This document shows positions 63,264 through 64,000 of a DNA stretch of 64,000 nt, piece by piece. The position numbers and the translations under genes are program-made. Origin of the DNA: Panacibacter ginsenosidivorans (GTDB lineage Bacteria; Bacteroidota; Bacteroidia; Chitinophagales; Chitinophagaceae); the NCBI RefSeq assembly GCF_007971225.1, contig NZ_CP042435.1, positions 1,178,001 through 1,242,000 of the forward strand, given 5' to 3'. The notes beneath the pieces were generated by a model that was given only the letters and a program-made list of their open reading frames with translations, was not told where the DNA came from and did not search any database. The stretch's first letter is position 1. Each line of letters starts with the position of its first letter.

Positions 63264-63302
63264 GCTCCCTCTCCTCAAGGAGAGGGGGTTGGAGGGTGAG
63301 GT
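63264..63302. repeat. CT-rich palindromic repeat
   Basis: CCCTCTCCTcAAGGAGAGGG palindrome followed by GGTTGGAGGGTGAGG. I recognise this as a common intergenic palindrome type in many Bacteroidota genomes; here it is inserted between two copies of the main dispersed repeat. Confidence 0.6.
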
Positions 63303-63309
63303 TGACGAA

Positions 63310-63383
63310 TAAAGTTCCGAACGCACAAGTGAGTGACACAACAGGCGATGCCAAGAAGAACAAACGCTGGTTACATAAAAATC
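63310..63383 (+). repeat. Dispersed repeat copy 34, core form B
   Basis: AAAGTTCCGAACGCACAAG, core GTGAGTGACACAAC, AGGCGATGCC, tail CTGGTTACATAAAAAT. Upstream of the nagB promoter. Confidence 0.85.
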
Positions 63384-63420
63384 ACAAACGATTGCACAAC
63401 ATAAATTGTAAAGCAAACAA

Positions 63421-63428
63421 TATTTTTG
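63421..63428 (+). promoter_or_regulatory. Candidate -7 box TATTTTTG for nagB
   Basis: Exact match to TAnnTTTG, 27 bp upstream of the nagB ATG. A TTG at a suitable distance upstream is not certain. Confidence 0.4.
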
Positions 63429-63455
63429 CGCACTAATAATAAAACCAACAACAAC

Positions 63456-64000
63456 ATGAGCATGGTTGATTCATTTGAAAAAATTCCCTGCGAAATTTTT
63501 TCGAACGCTAAAGAAGGCTCCCGTTATGCAGCAAAAGAAATAGCTGCACTTATCAAAGAGAAACAATCGAAAGGAGAAAAATGTGTATTAGGGCTTGCTA
63601 CAGGTTCTACGCCAATAAGCATGTATGCAGAACTTGTGCGCATGCATAAAGAAGAGGGATTGAGTTTTAGAAATGTAATTACATTCAACCTCGATGAATA
63701 TTACCCGATAGATAAAGATGCTTACCAGAGTTACTGGAGCTTTATGCACAGGCATTTATTTGATCATATAGATATTGATAAAGCAAACATTCACATACCA
63801 AATGGTGAATTACCAAAAGAAGCGATCAAAGCGCATTGCATGGAATATGAGCAGATGATCGAAGATGCCGGTGGCATTGATTTACAGGTGCTCGGCATTG
63901 GCAATAACGGGCACATTGGTTTTAATGAACCCGGTTCGAGTATCTTTTCCAAAACACGTTTGATAAATCTTGACAACAGCACACGTGTTGCCAATTCAAG
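63456..64000 (+). CDS. nagB: Glucosamine-6-phosphate deaminase (partial, cut by right edge)
   Basis: Converts glucosamine-6-P to fructose-6-P and ammonia. The 181 visible codons contain CVLGLATGSTPISMYAELVRMHKEEGLSFRNVITFNLDEYYPI, SYWSFMHRHLF and LQVLGIGNNGHIGFNEPGSS, all canonical NagB blocks with the active-site Asp and His. Start ATG 63456 (MSMVDSFEK). Continues beyond the window; related Bacteroidota often have a long two-domain form, which cannot be checked here. With the GH20 gene it makes an amino-sugar degradation set. Confidence 0.95.
   Translation, partial: MSMVDSFEKIPCEIFSNAKEGSRYAAKEIAALIKEKQSKGEKCVLGLATGSTPISMYAELVRMHKEEGLSFRNVITFNLDEYYPIDKDAYQSYWSFMHRHLFDHIDIDKANIHIPNGELPKEAIKAHCMEYEQMIEDAGGIDLQVLGIGNNGHIGFNEPGSSIFSKTRLINLDNSTRVANS

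Larger units (their letters stand above)
63002..63455. other. 454-bp spacer between GH20 and nagB genes
   Basis: Composite of two head-to-head repeat copies (63075-63133 and 63310-63383) with a CT-rich palindrome between them (63264-63302), and a -7 box TATTTTTG at 63421. No gene is supported. Confidence 0.65.

Noticed and set aside
2441-63383. CRISPR array explanation for the repeats
   Set aside because: Copies are kilobases apart, in both orientations, with genes between them, and no cas genes are visible.
2441-63383. Repeats as classical rho-independent terminators
   Set aside because: The core dyad has a one-base centre and cannot form a hairpin; several genes have separate true terminators beside the repeat.

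Overview
The window looks like a chromosomal segment of a Bacteroidota bacterium, most likely Chitinophagaceae or a close relative (inferred from protein families and gene style; no search was run). Supporting signs are a SusC/SusD pair, a short primary sigma factor without region 1.1, many Bacteroidota-type secreted proteins, AT-rich spacers, few Shine-Dalgarno sequences, and several TAnnTTTG-like -7 boxes just upstream of start codons.

Layout. 1-10.5 kb: a glycan-utilisation locus read leftwards (GntR regulator, SusC, SusD, ROK sugar kinase, mannose-6-phosphate isomerase-like protein cut by the left edge), with a divergent sialate O-acetylesterase. 10.5-18 kb: lnt, a decayed sensor-kinase fragment, a GH130-family protein, and two overlapping glycosyltransferase genes, the larger fused to a second domain. 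18-25.8 kb: cupin-like protein, MscS channel, Gfo/Idh/MocA oxidoreductase, tRNA-Pro(GGG), then a dihydroorotase-like / DUF4199 / GT2 / GT4 run. 26-29 kb: a complete gene set for GDP-D-glycero-alpha-D-manno-heptose (hddA, gmhA, hddC, gmhB). 29-40 kb: secreted unknowns, thrS-infC, ndk, a TraB/GumN lipoprotein, a LytS/LytTR two-component pair, a DUF4142 lipoprotein and the primary sigma factor. 40-59 kb: threonine aldolase, pgi, a metallo-beta-lactamase-fold hydrolase, a second secreted paralogue, a sugar dehydrogenase, a SpoU methyltransferase, a 1284-residue TraB/GumN protein, queA, surE, and the pfkA-pyk pair. 59-64 kb: CocE/NonD hydrolase, GH20 beta-hexosaminidase and nagB (cut by the right edge). 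Glycan capture at both ends (acetyl esterase, hexosaminidase, SusCD, ROK kinase, PMI, NagB) would feed the glycolytic genes pgi, pfkA and pyk.

The most striking feature is not a gene. At least 34 copies of a ~60-bp intergenic repeat occur in these 64 kb, almost all between genes. Each has a conserved head and core (GTACAAGWGTGCGACGCAAC, or the second form GTACAAGTGAGTGACACAAC) and a looser tail ending near GGTTCATAAAAAT. The two core forms differ at three fixed positions with no intermediates. Copies pair head to head, and tails often touch stop codons. Many transcription units have one copy upstream and an inverted copy downstream. The organisation resembles REP/BIME elements of enterobacteria, but the sequence is not one I recognise, and no transposase is visible in the window.
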